Notes: generated by a model not told the origin, from the sequence alone. A DNA stretch of 36,939 bases from Mesotaenium endlicherianum (GCA_009602735.1 WELA01012483.1:360521-397459); one strand, 5' to 3'; positions 18,996-33,600 are shown, counted from the first letter of the stretch. A program made the numbers and translations.

Positions 18996-21900
18996 CTACG
19001 CTACAAAAGCACCTAGCTCGATAACGAGGGGATAATCTTCTCCTCCAACTGACAGCGTGTGTACCCCAGCTTCAATGATTATGCTCCCGTCGTGTTGTGC
19101 CGAAATGAGATGCACTGTCGGGCTCACGAAAAATGTTACTTGCTTAGCCTCTCCCACCTCCAAGAAAATTCTCTTGAAAGCAATCAAATTTCTTCTAGGA
19201 CCGCCTTGCACGTGTGGAGGAGGCGACGCATACAAGTGCGCAACATGGTGGCCGGCTCGTGCGCCTTCGTTCGAGATAGTCACGTTAACCTCAAAGTTGC
19301 CTTCCCTCACTGCCTCGGCTCGAGCATCAAGCCTTTCAATCACCATGCCCGGCATTCCATACGAGTGAGGCAAGTACACAATGCCAGGTGCAGTGACGTG
19401 GGAGTAGGAGAAGCGGGTGTAGCTGAGGCCGTGGCCGAAGGCGAACACGGTGGGCCCGGTGTAGAACCGGTGGGTGCGCCCCGGGTAGCCTGTTGCAGAG
19501 TCCGCCCGCATGGCCATGTCTAGCATGGACACCTGGCGCGCAAAGCTCTCGGGGTACCAAGTCATCGGGAGCCTCCCAGCTGCACAAAACCCCCACCAAA
19601 AATAGGGGCCATTCAGTTATCAGCCAACCCTTTGTAATGATGTGTAAAGCGACCGGAGCGACATTCTTGCATTTGGCTGGAGACCTGCCGGTCGATAAAC
19701 GGCAGCCCAGGTGTGGACATCGTACACATGGTGAGTGATTCTTGTTTGCTGCGCAAATGCCGGGCTTGCAGGCCTCACAGATGATTAACAGAATTCAACT
19801 GTGATGCTTCTTCACGTTGTGATTACCGGGGTTGAAGGCCCCGAAGATGACATCAGCAATGGCCTGCCCGCCAGCCTGCCCGGGGTATCCAGCCCACACA
19901 ATGGCGCTGACACGCGCGTCGTCTCGTGCAAAGCTCACGTCGACGGGGCCGCCACACAGAAGCACAAGCACCAGGGGAGCTCTTGACGCGCTTGCGAGTG
20001 CCTGCAATAGCGACGCCTGGTAGCCAGGAAGCAGCAGGTGATTGCGGTCCAGCATCTCCGTCTCCTGCGAGAGGTCCAGCCCTAGCAGGACCAGGGTGGC
20101 GTCGGCGTTTGCAGCAGCTGCCACTGCACTGTCGATGCCGCTGCTTGCGTTGCAGGCCACGTCTGCACACCCTGGGGCGTACTTGACGATAGAAGAGTAT
20201 TGCGAAAGGGCGGCAAGCGGCGTGACCGATCGGCAGGCTGGACCTGCGTGCGCATCCGTCATCGGAGGAAGATGCACACACACGCATTGTACACACAAGC
20301 ACACCTCTTAGTCGCCAGCGAGAATGTTAGGTTGTCTAGAAGTGGGCAATGAAATATGTATGGTACAGATGGCAAGCAGCATGAGCAGAGCGTGTAGCTG
20401 GCTGTAGCGGTGCCGGCAACACGCCCCTGCCTAGACGTGTACCCGGGCACATGCTTCAAATGCGCACGTTGCAAGAGAGGTCAGATGAGCTGCGAGCTTT
20501 CCTCCTGGCCAGCAGAAGACGCCCTTCCCATACACCCCCTTGCCAGCCCCAACCCTCGACCGCGCCTGGGCATTGATGCGCCAACAAACACGCCCAGTGC
20601 TGGATATCATGCGGAGCGCTCATGCACGTGCTGCTGCTGTCGGTTGGGGTGCTCCTACCCACCGTGGTAGTTGCCAAACATTGCCTCCGACGCGTTCGCA
20701 TGGGGGCCGATCATAGCCACTGTGCGCACGTGTCGTGAGTCCAGTGGCAGAGCCGCGCCGTCGTTCTTCAGGAGCACCAGGCTCTGCCGGGCCGCCTCCA
20801 GCGCCAGCTGCTGATGCTCCGCGCTGTCGACGACGCCCGTGTCGATGTCCCCCCACCTCTGCTGGGCGGGGTCCCCGTCAAACAGGCCGAGGCGCATGAG
20901 CACCGTGAAGGAGTTGCGCAGAGCCGGCTCCAGCGAGGCCTCGCTGATGAGGCCCTGCCAGATGGCGGCCTCCGAGTGGTCCCGCAGATACGTCCCGCAG
21001 TTCTGGTCGATGCCAGCTGTCACGCCTGCAGCCACCGCAGCCTCCTTGCTGGCGGCGTAATGGCTGTCCCAGTACATGGCATACAGCGCCCCACAGTCCG
21101 TCGTGATGTACCTGTGTGCCACTTGGCGCTCCCCCGCCCCCCCCCCAATCCTTCCCTCATACACCCTCGCACACACTGTTTAACGCTGGTGACTGAGAGC
21201 TCTTAACCGATGGCAGCAACTCGCGCTTGTCTGGTCGGCGTGCAGAAGAAACATGTGATTGGGGAAAGGCCTTGACAATCTATGAGAGCTCACAACAAAA
21301 GATAATACTTGCCTTCACAACGGTTCTCAAAAAGCACACCATACGGACTTAAGTACTGGCGGCCAATCTCTGCGATTCCACATACGGGATGAACAGCCGA
21401 CGCATGACTGACACCACGCTCTCATAACAGGACAGCCCCCCAAACGCAGATGCAGCGCCTTCCTTCCAGGCGGACCACAAGTCGCAGTGTACCGTGCACA
21501 AGTCTGCCTGTCCCCCTTCTGCTTAGGCCCCCCACCCGTCCACCTCACGTCCTCAGTGAAAGTGCACACCTTCTCTCTCTCCCAGTCAGCTACCACATGC
21601 GCACTCGAGCGAGGAGCAACACCTGCCACGGCTTGAGAGAGAGAGAGAGAGGAGACAGGGCTGACCCGTCAAAGCCCCAGCGCTCTCTGGCCACATCCGT
21701 GAGCAATTCGCGGCTGGCGCAGGCGGGCACGCCGTTGACGAGGTTGTAGGAGCACATGAGGCCGCTGGCGTGCCCGCGCCGCACGCAGCTGTGGAAGGGC
21801 ACCTGGTATGTGTCTGCCAGGTCCTGCCTGCTCACCTGCCCACCTCCCCCTTCGAAACGTGGAAGATCGTCAGAGGGACGACGTCACAACGCACAGCCTC

Positions 21901-23858
21901 ACTCTTGCAGAGTGCCCCCGACCGGCATCACGGAAAGGGGGACGACGTCTCTCACTCGAGCGTCGAAGCGAAAGCGGTCGGTGCCGTTCCAGTTCTCTAT
22001 GTCGTACGCCGTGAAGTGCTTGCATCCCGCCGACACCTTCAGGCTCTGCGACTGCACCACCTGGCTGCTCCGCCGCCTGGGTGGCCGCTGGCCCGCCATG
22101 TCATCATCCTCATCCTCATCCTCAGAGTAGTCGTCCTCCCCCTGGAGGCCGCGCACGTAGTGGCCGGCATAGCTGGCAGACACGTGCGGGTCTTCACCAG
22201 GTGTCTCCTGGCCGCGGCCCCAGCGGGGGTCGCGGAAGATGTTGACATTTGGCGCCCACAGGGTGAGGCCGGCTCTCCCGGTTCTGTACATGGCCCTCGC
22301 CTCGCTGGACACGGCCTGCAGCAGCAGCAGAGGCCAGTCTTGTGGCTTTATGATGCGTCGCACATGCATGCATGCGTGCTTGCATGCTCCCATGCGTGTA
22401 TCTGGGCATGCATGGGTGGGCCTGTGGAGGCATGCATGCACACGGCGTAATACATTGTTGCAAATAAGGAGAGATGGCGCCCTCAGCAAGAAAAGGGAAG
22501 CACCTCTTCAAAAGAGCCACGTGCCAAAATTGCCGGCAAATACACACATGCACAGAACGCATGAGAGTATTGTGGCACAGGCAGCAAAGAGAGCACAGGT
22601 GGCGCCGCCTGGTCAGGCACTGCCTGCACACCCAGGGCTGATCAATCGATCCATCAAGAGGGGAAGGGAAAGGGGAAAAAAGAGAGGGGGAGAGAAAGAG
22701 AGAGGGGGACGTGTGTGGGAGGCCACCTGTGCTATGAGGTACCAGAGGGTGGTGTTGAAGGCGGCCGTGGTGCCCAGCACCTGCGGGAAGATAGTGGCAC
22801 ACGCCACGCTGCCCCCAAAGTTGGTGTCGGGGCAGATGGCCACCCCGTGCAGGCCCTCGCCCCACCAGCCATAGCGCGGCAGACCGAGGCGGTGCACTGC
22901 GGACGCGTTGTTGATGAGCCTGCTCACCTTCTCCTCCAGCGTCAGCCGCCCGATCAGATCTGCCGTCACCCGCACGCTGTCACACCCGATACGTGTCACG
23001 CGCTGGCGACTTGCAAAGCTTGAAGAGGTTGCAAGTACTTTTGTTGAACAAGGTGCCCGTCCACGGGTTGATGAGCACTCTGGCGAGTTTGAATACATTC
23101 AGAACCTCAGAAATGCTGCACATCTGTCCTCCTTTCAGACCGCCAACAATGCAGACGTTGCTTGCTCTGATGATGGATGTTGATTAGAACGTGATAGCCT
23201 GCATGTTTCTCTCTCTGGAGGTGCTGCTGCAGCAATGGGAGCCCTGGGTGTACGGCATTGCCATTGCAGGCGAGGAAGCAAAGGAACCCCCCTCCCAAAA
23301 GAGAAATGAGAACACACTCATACAGTGTAAATGCAGCTACACCCCACATTTGTGCTCTCTTAGAGCCACTCCTGGAGGTCTTTTCTCATTCAGCTCCCCA
23401 TCCCCTTTTTCATTGATTCATTAATTTTTTGATTAGAGAGATGAATACACACATTTTGAAAAGGACGTGCACATATTTTTATTCAGAGATATCTCTGTAG
23501 TGTTAGTGTATATATGATTGAGCTCTCATTTCTTACTCTCTCCCCCCCCCTCCCCCCCTCATGGTCGTACAATCACCCGCGTTTTTCATTCTTAAGATTG
23601 ATAAGTAAATGCAGTGCTGATACATAGCCCTTATACGCATGCTGTGGAAGGTCAAACATAGGCGCAAATGGGTGGACCTGTGACCCGGGCCTCGACAGAT
23701 AGGCTTGTGTTGCAGAATGGGAAGTCAGCAGTGCCCCGTGACACGTCACAAGCATACTCCACGCCCTCGCCATTGCTTGTTGACACCACCAAAAAATGTT
23801 GCAGCAGGAGAATGACAAAACTTGCGGTACATGCAAAAATTCTCAGCCTGCCGGTCAT
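18996..23858 (-). CDS. Secreted GH3 glycoside hydrolase, plant beta-xylosidase/arabinofuranosidase type (7 exons)
   Basis: GH3 enzymes release xylose, arabinose or glucose from the non-reducing end of polysaccharides by a retaining mechanism. Predicted exons: 23858-23685, 23002-22727, 22315-21956, 21823-21666, 21111-20663, 20243-19827 and 19579-18996 (TAG). All are GT-AG, and the lengths sum to 806 codons. Residues 1-30 form a signal peptide (hydrophobic [12 protein letters not shown]). The N-terminal barrel has [39 protein letters not shown] and [14 protein letters not shown]. The nucleophile is Asp in YITTDCGAL (about residue 328). The second domain carries [20 protein letters not shown] (acid/base region about 533-535), [13 protein letters not shown] and [12 protein letters not shown]-terminal fibronectin-III-like domain ends the protein. 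Length (805 aa) is near plant BXL enzymes (about 770). An acidic and then basic insertion (about residues 203-235) is unusual. The first intron acceptor is the least certain boundary. Xylosidase versus arabinosidase or glucosidase cannot be decided. Likely role: remodelling of cell-wall or external glycans. Confidence 0.92.
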
Positions 23859-24611
23859 GGTGAGCCCCTGCAGTGGATGAATAGCAAACTCTTTCTTGGA
23901 GGTAGAACAAGACGATTCTTATCTTATTTCCTCATAACAAGTAATGGTTTACTGCTACCCTGACTCCAAGCCTATGTAGAAGAGGTTTCATTGGCCAATA
24001 TCATCAGCAGCTAAACACTCATGATGAAATTGTGACGTAAGAGGCCCCGATCCAGAAAACAATGGTACAGCTCCTTGTTCAGCACGACTTTATCCTAAGT
24101 TCAAAATAACGACTATACCCCCCAACTAAAGAGCGCTGATTGCATACTACATTCTTCTCCACTAAAAGTTACGACAGACGATTGGTGGTTATGAGAATGT
24201 CCTTACATGCAGCTCCTAAGAAGAACTGCTAGCCTGCCCACGTCAAGAAGCCGGTAACAGAAGGGTTACTGCGTGCAGGAAATGACGCTCTCCAGCTCGC
24301 GAGAGCCCAATTCGCGTTCAACTGCGTGTAAAACAAAGTCCATGTTTTGCGTTCACAACACTGTACATGCACTTCTTATGAAGGAGTTTGCATGTTTTCT
24401 CGTCTTCGTGCTTCATATGTGATGCTCGAATTTTTCCCCGTTGGATTAACTTTCGACGAGAGGTTTCTTTGATTACGAGACGTGATGCTGGGTCGCCCAG
24501 AGCTGAAGCACCCGATGTCTGTCAGAGTGCATGTCGGGACATAGGGAAACGGCCGCTCGCATAGACCATACCGCTTGCTGCACTTGAAGCTAGGTGTCCA
24601 GGTTGTGCAGC
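23859..24611. promoter_or_regulatory. Divergent intergenic region between the GH3 gene and TTI1
   Basis: These 753 bp separate two start codons facing away from each other, so both promoters must lie here or in the 5' UTRs. No TATA box or specific motif stands out with confidence. GC content is lower than in the flanking genes. Confidence 0.55.
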
Positions 24612-26050
24612 ATGGCAAGAAATGGAGGTGCACGAAGTGCTTTTGAGCAGCTTCGGCCTTTCTGCATCCAGCTGTTGGAGAGCCAGAAGGAGCCTAAACG
24701 TCAAACAGAAACTCTGAGGAGGCTGTCAGCTGCCATGCAAGCTGTTCCACTCGACGGCTTGCAGGCTTGTTTGGAGTTAGGGCCCTGCCATACTATACTT
24801 GTTATGCAGCTTAGCCTCTATTGCATTTTCGACTCGCAGCCCTTGTGGCCTGTAATTTTGGATCTTGCTTGCTGGTGGTCGAATGAGAAGGAGCTTGCTT
24901 GAATATAATCCAGCTTATTCATGTATAAGAAGGATGCAAAGTTACGGCAGAAGGAGCTATTGTTAGCGGCCTTGCTTGCTGAGCCGTCACATCACAAAAA
25001 GAGGGGGTGCATCAAGGCTTCATACGGGATATCATACTTGAGCAATTTATTATTCAGAGCGGGGCTTTGGAGGCCCAGGCTTATTCAGACCTTCCGTCTC
25101 CAGTCTCTAAATAAAGGGGGGGGGACCCATCTAGCTCGTCCATAAAGTGCTGACCGCTTCTTACACAGTCATGCATGCTCTTGTTTGCATGGAGCTTTCG
25201 GTCTGATGATCAGGCGTCTTTGGTTTCGCTCTCGGGCTGTCTTTGCTGTGGCCAGCTATGTGCTGCTTCCCTTGCTGCTCCTTCTGGACGCATCGGTGGC
25301 TGCTTGCATGCCTGCCCCTTCAGCAGCACATTCAGCTGGCAGCTCGTCAGAGCAAGAATCGGCAGCTGGTGTCTCCAAGGCAGGGCGGAATGAGCAGCTG
25401 TCGGAGGCAGTGGTGGGGTGCCTCCAGGTGGCGCTCTCGCGCTGCCGCATGCAGACAGCGCACCAGGTGTGTGTGCTCCATCGTAGGGGAAGCTGATCAG
25501 TTGGCCTGCCTGCCTCCTCTTCCCTCTTGCACTCCAGTCCACTCTACCTGTCACAAAAACTCAAGCGGAACAGGGGTGGCCTGGCTATCCTCGGGTGCCC
25601 CAGCCGCTACTCCTTTGTAGTGTCACCCCTGGTATTGCGGACTGGCGCGATGCAACCATGCGGGCGCACCCTACCCGTGAGAGAGCAGTCAGACAGTGTG
25701 GTGAGCCCCACACTCACGCGATGATGCGCTGGCGCAGCAAGCTAGTGAGCTAGCCCGTGACTGGCCAGTCGGAATCGACCGATCGGAAGGCAGCGAAGTG
25801 GAAAATGGATAATCGGCAGTGGCCGGCGATCAGGCTCTCTGTGCCTCACAGAGAGTGCGCATGCTGCTGTGTGGATGTTTATGTTCAATGCTGTATGAGA
25901 GCAGCAGCGGCGGGCTCTGCTGAAGCTGCCGTGGAACAGGTGGCACAGCCTGCAGACTCATATTTCCTCCTCTCACTCCCCTTGGATCGCGGCCTCTGTC
26001 ACGTAGCCATATGTGGAAAATCCTGTGTTCTGTTCGTTGGGGGGGGGGGN

Positions 26051-26100
<50 letters not shown>

Positions 26101-26518
26101 TGTCTGGGAGAGGGGCAGATGAGCATGCTGCTGCAGAGGCTGAGCCGCGCGGCTATGGTGCCCCGGGGGGCTGCCTCTGAGGAGTTTCGACACGGCGTGG
26201 TGCGCTGCCTCCAGGCGCTGCTGCGGTCGCTGCAACCCTGCACCTCTGCCGGCTGCCTGTGCACGGCCACGTCCGGGGGGAATGAGCCCACCATCGTCGT
26301 GAGGACAGCTGGCTGCGCGCTGGGGCTGCTCAGAGGAGACGACGCTGCAGTGGCCGTGGGCCACCTGTTCTCTCTCCTGCTCCAGGCCAGTTGGATGCCC
26401 AGAGACTCACCTCACTTTCTCCGCTCACTCCGCTCTCTCCTTTTCCACTCACCCTGGTCATTGGCGCTTGCAGATACCACAAGGCCAGAGGCGGCAAGCT
26501 TTGCATCTTGCTCGCTCC

Positions 26519-26570
<52 letters not shown>

Positions 26571-29378
26571 CGCGCGCACGTGTATTCCCTTGCCCCATCT
26601 CTCTATCTGCTGCCAGCAAACACGAAAGGAGGTGCATGCAAACGTGCATCGTGTGGGGCGGAGCCAGGCAGCAGGGAGGTTCCTGACGACAACGGAGGGC
26701 CTGTGGGGGGGACGGTGCAGGTGGCGGAGGGAGAGGTGGCAGCGGGGACACGTGGCAGCAGGGCGCTGCGCACCGATGCCCTAGCCACGCTGCGCCTGCT
26801 CATCCTCCAGGTGCTCTCTCGCTCTCTTCCTCTCCCTCTCCGTTGCTTGTACGCTCACTCGCTCATGTGCTGTGCTTGCTCGCCTGCTTCACAGCACAGG
26901 GGCAAAGAGCGCCCTCGGGCAGGTCGTGCTCTGCTAGTGCCGCATCGGTGCTCAGCTGCCACTCTCTATCGCGCCGGTCGTGGGGAACCACTATTGACGC
27001 TGACGCACACATGGCTTTCTCTCCTCGCAGGTTCAGTCAGCGGACGCGCTGGCCTTCTTCCTGCCAGGTGTCGCCAGCGGGCTCACCAGGGCCATGCTGG
27101 CCCCCGGGCGGGACACCACCAGGTCCAGCGTGCTGGCAGGTGGCGCAGTTGGAGAAGTGGGAGGGAGCTCAGCGACAACATGGGCGACTGTGGGGGCTGC
27201 AGGTGCTGCGTCGGGCGCACAGGCGGTGCTGGCCATGGCTGACATCATCGTGCTCACACTCGCCGATGCGTTCTACCCACCCCACCCGCCCCCCCCAGGT
27301 GCCGCTGCTGCAGGCAGCTCCGGGAAAGCACCCGTAGGTGCTGATGGTGACAGAGCCAGTGGCAGTGGCGGTGCCGCGGAGCTGGCCCTGACTGCCATGC
27401 GGGGCATGGCCGCTGCTGCTGGCGGCGTTGCTACCAGCAAAGAGGTCACCACCACCAGCAGCAGCAGCAGCAGCGGTGGCAGACTGAAACAGCAGCAGCA
27501 GCGGCAGCGGCAGGGGAGGGTGAGCAGCGACAGGCTGAGGGTGGAGAGAAACGCGGAGTGGCTGGATGCGACGGCCGGGCGCGTGCACGCGCTGCTCGCT
27601 CGCTCCTTTCCCCTGGTCAGTCACTCTCTCAGTCGGTTTGGACGAGCCCCCTCCTCTCACTGGAGGGGCTGGCTGTCACCGTAGCTGCTGCTGTAGGGAG
27701 TTGGTAGCTCCAGGGACCTGCCGCGTGGCAGGCAGGCAGCTGCTTACCCCTGTGCGCCGTAAGGCCCGCCCCGCATGCAAACCTGTCGTGGGAGCACGAT
27801 GAGATAGATCCACCCATCCCTGGATACGGCACAGCCTCACCCCATGTGTGTCTTGCGGGGATGTTGGGGGGGGGGTAGTGCAGGTGAGCGCGCACGGCAG
27901 GGGCACGGTGCGGGCGGCCGTGGCGGACGCGGCTGCCGCCCTACTTACGCACTGCTCCGGCGTGCTGGCCCCGTGCGCCCCCCTGCTCCTGGTGCGCTCT
28001 CGCTGCTCCCACCCAAACCCGCTGCCCATTTCTCTGGGAGGGGTGCTTGCTCTCCGTGGCTGCCAGCTCCCGGGAAGGCCTGCAGCTGCTGCTGTGCATG
28101 CTTTCCTTCTGGGAGGAGTGGTAAGCGGGGGGCGATGGATGGCGAGGAAAGAGCAAGGGGAAGTTCATGCCTTGTGGTGGATGGAATAAAACGACGCTCA
28201 GAAACTGTGTGTGTGTCTCCCTCCCCGTATAAACAACAGGATTGCCTGCTGACTCTGGCGCACGACGAGCTGTCTGAAGTGGCCACCAAGGCGCGCCGCC
28301 ACCTGGCAGCGGCGCGTGTGGTGGAGGCTCACTGCACCAGAAGCCGCGACGGAGGCAGCGGGGGAATGGTGGTGATGTGGCCAGCCCTGGAGAAGATGCT
28401 CCACAAGTGCGGCCCTGCCTCCACCTTCTCTGCTGGCACTTTCTTCTGCCTTCTATGCCTTGCTCGAAATTTCGCATCTTTCCCTCCAATTGGGGAGCCT
28501 GGATACATTAAGCATGTGTGGCAGCTCCGTGAGTTGCCACCTGGAAGCACCCCCAACAGGAAGAAGGGGTCTTTCTGGTGGGGGGGGGGGAGGAAAAGAG
28601 GGAGGGAAGGTGAGGCTCAGGTGTGGTCTTCCCAGGCAGGAAAGCAGTAGTGCAAGCGCCATGCCTCCGGGTGGAGCGCGGGCAGATTGAAAGCTCGTCA
28701 AGTGCATCCCACACGTATGCCCACGCTCAATCGCGCGCTTCACCTGCCGTGGCGTGGGCCATGGCTGGATGGTGTAGGCTTGTGGAGGAGCTGCCAAGTG
28801 TCGTAAGAGGGGGCAGCGAGAGTGCAGCAGTAGCGCATGCGCAGCGCCTGGCGTCTGTGCTGCGCCTGGCCGGCCCCGCCCGCGTCTCCTCCTCCCTGCT
28901 GCTCTCTCCTGTAAGTTCACGGCAGACCACCCTCTGCATGCACGCATACCCAACATCGTAGATAGATTGTCAGCTGTAGGCCCCAGAGTAAAGGGGTCTA
29001 CCTTGTGAAGGGGGAGACTGGTGTTCTTGTCGTCTCCTCTGAGACGGGAAGGGAAGGGAAGGGGCATCATAAGTGTAGGGTCGCCTCCTTTATCCTGCAA
29101 GGGACCACTCACAGTTGCGTCTTGCGATGGAGGGGGTTGCTGGCCGTGATGGGACGCGGCTCTCACGCTCGCCTGCCTGCCTGCCTGCTTGCCTGGCTGG
29201 GTGTGGTGTGGGGCGCAGGCAGCCGCAGGGCAGATGGCATCAGCTCTGCTGCAGTCATTTGAGTTTGCGGCGGGCAGCAGCTTCGTGATGGAGACCACCA
29301 CCAGCAGCGGCAGCAGCACCAGCACTAGCGCTGCTGCTACCTCCTCGCTGCTGCTGCCCCCCCTCTTTCCTCCTCCAG

Positions 29379-29414
<36 letters not shown>

Positions 29415-30630
29415 ATGCACTGGGTCCTGCTGGGCCACTCCAGCACCAGCACCAGCACCAGGAGCAGCAGGGGCAGGAGCATGCAGGCCCAGAAGCGAGA
29501 GGGAGTGGGGGCGCGCATGTGCCGGCGGACGGTGAGGAGCTGCCGCGCATGCCGCCCAGGCTGGCGCACGCGGGGAGCCCGAGGGCGTATGCGGCGTTGG
29601 CGCGCGTGTGCCGCACTCTGGGCCGCCTCCTTCTCCGCCTCCGGCTCGCAGAGGAAGGTGCTCCGCTTCTCCTGCACCCCGGCAAGTGCCTGCAGTGCTG
29701 TGCTTGCACGCACGTGTTTTATACTTTTGCTCCAGGTCCATCACAGTCACGCCTGGCGCCTTGGATGTCGGAAAACGACTCCAGGAGTTGGGTGCTGGAC
29801 GCAGGTGCATTCTCGGGGCTGAGGGTGAACTGACGACTGTTGGGTGCGAGACGGCAGTGCTCATGGAAGTGCCGGCTGTGTTCATGCGCTGGCAGGCGAG
29901 CCAGGCGGTGTGCGTAGGAGGGGTGCTGCCTCTGCTTTGTTGGAGCCCCTGCTGCAGACCTTGCGCCAGCTGTCGGCCTCTTTATCATCATCCTGTGGAG
30001 ACCACAGGCAAAAGAAGCAGCAGCAGCAGAGGGCCAGCAGCAACAGCAGCTGGGACACCGCGAGCAGCGGCGCGGGCGCAGACATTGTGAGAGCGGCAGC
30101 CTCCGCCGCGGTGGTGCTGAACGAGATTGTATTTGGAGCCTCGTGCGCCGCTTGGAAGAGACAGGCTGGGCCTCACCCTGGTGCCGGGCGGTGGTGCCAC
30201 CCACCCGGCGACGTGTCCTATGGCACCCCGATACTTGCAGGGGAAGGGGGCGTGGCGCTTCCCCTGGCAGCGGAGAGAGCAGGGAAGCCCCGAGTCAGCA
30301 ACGACGGCAGTGCCCACCAGAATGACTCCGGTGATTCTGAGGAGAAACAGCCTGAGGCAAAGAGTTCAGACAAGGTGCACTATTCCCTTCCCCATCCAGA
30401 GGGAGGCGGCTGGGGGGCGGAGGAGCAGCAAGAGGGAGAGGGCGGGGCGGCGGCTCTGGCGTGGGTGGAGAGCATTGTGGCGGAGTACAGCGCCACCGAG
30501 CTGTGGGATGCAGGCGCTGCTGCTGGAGCCAGGGGGAGCAGCAGCAGCAGCATGAGCATGCGCTATGCCAACGACTGTGCACTGCTGCAGCAGGTGTGCC
30601 ACTCCCTGCCACCTGCCGCATGCCGGGCGG

Positions 30631-30667
<37 letters not shown>

Positions 30668-33600
30668 AGAAGAGGCAGAGAGGATCCACGCAGAAAGCAA
30701 GGGCTGCGCACACAAGACTGTCTGCTGCCAGCCAGCTTGTGTGGGCTTGGACTTGGGCACATTTGCACATCAAGAAAGTTGCAACAAAAAGTATTGACAT
30801 CGGTTGTTACTACTATTCACTTAATATCCTACTGATGGTTGGGGGGGACTGTGAGGTGGCAAGCAGATGATGCTGGAGGGCATTGGCGTATTTGCGCGCT
30901 GCCTGGGCCCTCTGTTCGTGACACATGGTACCCTGCTGCTGTCGGTGCTGCACCTGCTGCTTGCCAAGCTGGCGCACCCTAGCGCACCCGTCAGCCGGGC
31001 GGCGCTGGCGGCGCTGCTGTCTATCTGCACCTTCTGCGGTTACTCCTCTGTGCGTTCTCTCTCCGTCCCTCCCTGGAACCCCCCTTCTCCCCACGCTGCC
31101 ACCGTAGCAATGGCCATGCATGCGCCGTAGCATGTCACCAGCCTGAGAGAGGGAGCAGGAGAGGAGAGACGCAAGGGATTGATGGGGGTGAGCTTCACTT
31201 CCCTACCGTAGTGCCAGTGGTACATGCAGCCTCAACTTCTACAGCTTGGGCCGCGGCACATGCGTGGGCGCGCCAGATGTCTGTCATTTGGGTGTCGCTG
31301 GGGAAGCAGCAGCAGCAGCCACAGGTGGCAGGCAGAGGCGTGCGAGTCACAAAAAGAGAGGGGGCTGGAGCTCGGGCTCAGGCGTGCGAGTGTGGCTAAG
31401 GCTGGGGGGGAGCAGCGCAGGTGGGCAGCCTGGTGGCGGGCAACGCGGACTACGTGGTGGACGCGCTCTGCCGCGGCCTGCGCCACCTGGACTCGCAGCC
31501 CAGCGCACCCGCGCTCTTCGTGGCCGTGCTGCGCTGCACCGGCGCCTCCTCGCGCGTGCTGCCGCTCCTCTCCGAGCCCGTACGCTCGCTCGACTCCTCC
31601 TCCGCCTCCTTCTTTCCCTGCTTTCGCCTCTGCCTCTGCCTCTGACGCTCCCACTGCTGGTGGGGCGACACCGACCCCTGCACCTACCCTTGTCTTGTCC
31701 ACTGCGATAGGACCTGTGCCGCTTGCCTTGCTGGCATAAATGCGGCGTGTGTGTGAGACTGAGTGGCCGCGCTGTGTATTGGGGAGGGGGGGAAGGGTCT
31801 GCATCTGAGCTATACTTACTGGCCCGTTTAGAGTGAGAGAGCTGCCCACAAAGCGCTTGCTGCACGCTTCCTGACTGGGCCAAGGGGGCTTGGGGTCGGG
31901 GGGAGCTCTGGGAGCAGATTCAGGCAGCCGTGAATGGGCTTCAGGTGGCGGCACGCAAGCGCAACGCTCACCACACAGCTTCCTTTCTCATGGTGAGTGG
32001 CACTCTATGTGCCAGCCGCGGACACATTGCGCTGCCTGTTTTTAGTATGCCTACAAAAAGCTGAGCTCAGTCGACAGTTGGTGCCTTTAGGAAGCTCATA
32101 ACTGAGGCCTGCTCCTGGATGGAAACATGCACTCTCTCACATTCTCTCTGCTTGTCGGCAACTTCTGCTGGCACCCACTTCATTCGCCTGAAAAAAGAAA
32201 ATTCACTTTGTTGTCAGTACAATGCTTAATATGAAAGAGCCATATACTGGCGGAAAGCCCTAACAACCACGATACTCGAGGAAGGAACTATGCTCGCAAA
32301 TCTCTTCTTTCGATGGTCACTGACTACAAACACAGGGGGATGGGCATTTGCAAAACAGGCCCTCAAGGAGCTGGCAGCTGCCGCCTGCTGGGAGGCAGCT
32401 GCTGGAGCCGACACCTGCAGGCAAGCTGCTGCTGCCGCCCTCAAAGCGCAGCGGCGCGAGCAGCGCAGGCTGAAGAGGCAGTCAGCAGCCAACATGCGTG
32501 CTGGGCGCAAGCAACGCGCTGTCCAGGAGGAGGTGGAAGAGGAGGAGTCGCTGACAGGCACCCCCACACCTGGTGGGTGACCTTTCCTTCCACTCCCCTC
32601 GGGGGGTCTGCATGCAGAGCCGCTCACCCCCTCTCTCTCCCTCCCTCCCTCCCTTTTCGTGTCTTTTGCTATGTTGGGACGTCTCCTTTGTGCTGTGTGG
32701 CTCTTGTTCTCTTGCTCAAATTTGTGGACGTCTCTTCTCGGATGTTGAGCTGCCTGTACGGACAATGCACTGACAGCAAGCTGAGAGGGGTATGGTGCGG
32801 CCTGCAGAGGAAGTGCGGGAGTACTTTCTGCGGCGCCTGGAGAGAAAGAAGCAGCTCGACTCGGACAGTGCTGAGGTGGACAGTGACATTGATGATGCCG
32901 ACACTTCCTTTGAGGATGATGACGATGCCGGGGGAGATGAGTCACAAGCAAACGATACTGATGTGGCGGGTGACAGCCATGGGAGCATGACAGCTGTGGC
33001 CCTAATAGACCGTGCCAGGGAGGCCCAGGTGGCGAGGCTGAGCGGGATGCTGAAACTGCAGAGTGTGGCGGCGCTGTGCCTGGAGGCGTGCGGCCCCCTG
33101 CTGGCCTCGCGGGACATCCGCGTGTGCATGGTGGCCCTCGATACCACGCAGGTAAGTCACTCCCCGCACGTGCACCTTCTCCCTCGGCTGCCAATCTCTT
33201 TCACTCTCATTGTAACTTTTGACAAAGTTGGTGAACGAGAGGCCTGCCTTGTGGATGTCGGCGTGCAGCGTGGGTGACGAGCTTGAGCAGCACCGTTGGG
33301 GCATCAACATGGGGTGGACAAGGTTTTTGGGGGGGTGTGCGGTTGTTTGTGTTGAAGGGGAAGGGGGGGGTAGGAGGGTATAAATGAAGATGAGAAGGTG
33401 GGAGGGACTTTCTAGACAGTGCTGAATGTGCATGTGTGCGTCCCCTTTTACGCGTGTGTGTGCATGCGCGTGTGCGCCTGTGTCCCTGTGTCAAAACACA
33501 TGCAGGCAGCCATGGAGGCGTTGGCGCACGTGGATGCGGCAAAGAAGGAGCTCAAGGCCGAGGCTCAGGCTGTCCTGGAGCTGGTGCGGCTCAAGCAGCG

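Noticed and set aside
22360..22440. CATGCATG-rich stretch as a regulatory array
   Set aside because: It lies in a predicted GH3 intron, is irregular, and resembles the simple repeats scattered through the window.
28060..28125. An extra TTI1 exon between predicted exons 6 and 7
   Set aside because: Splice-like ends exist, but direct joining of exon 6 to exon 7 keeps phase and matches the family pattern better.
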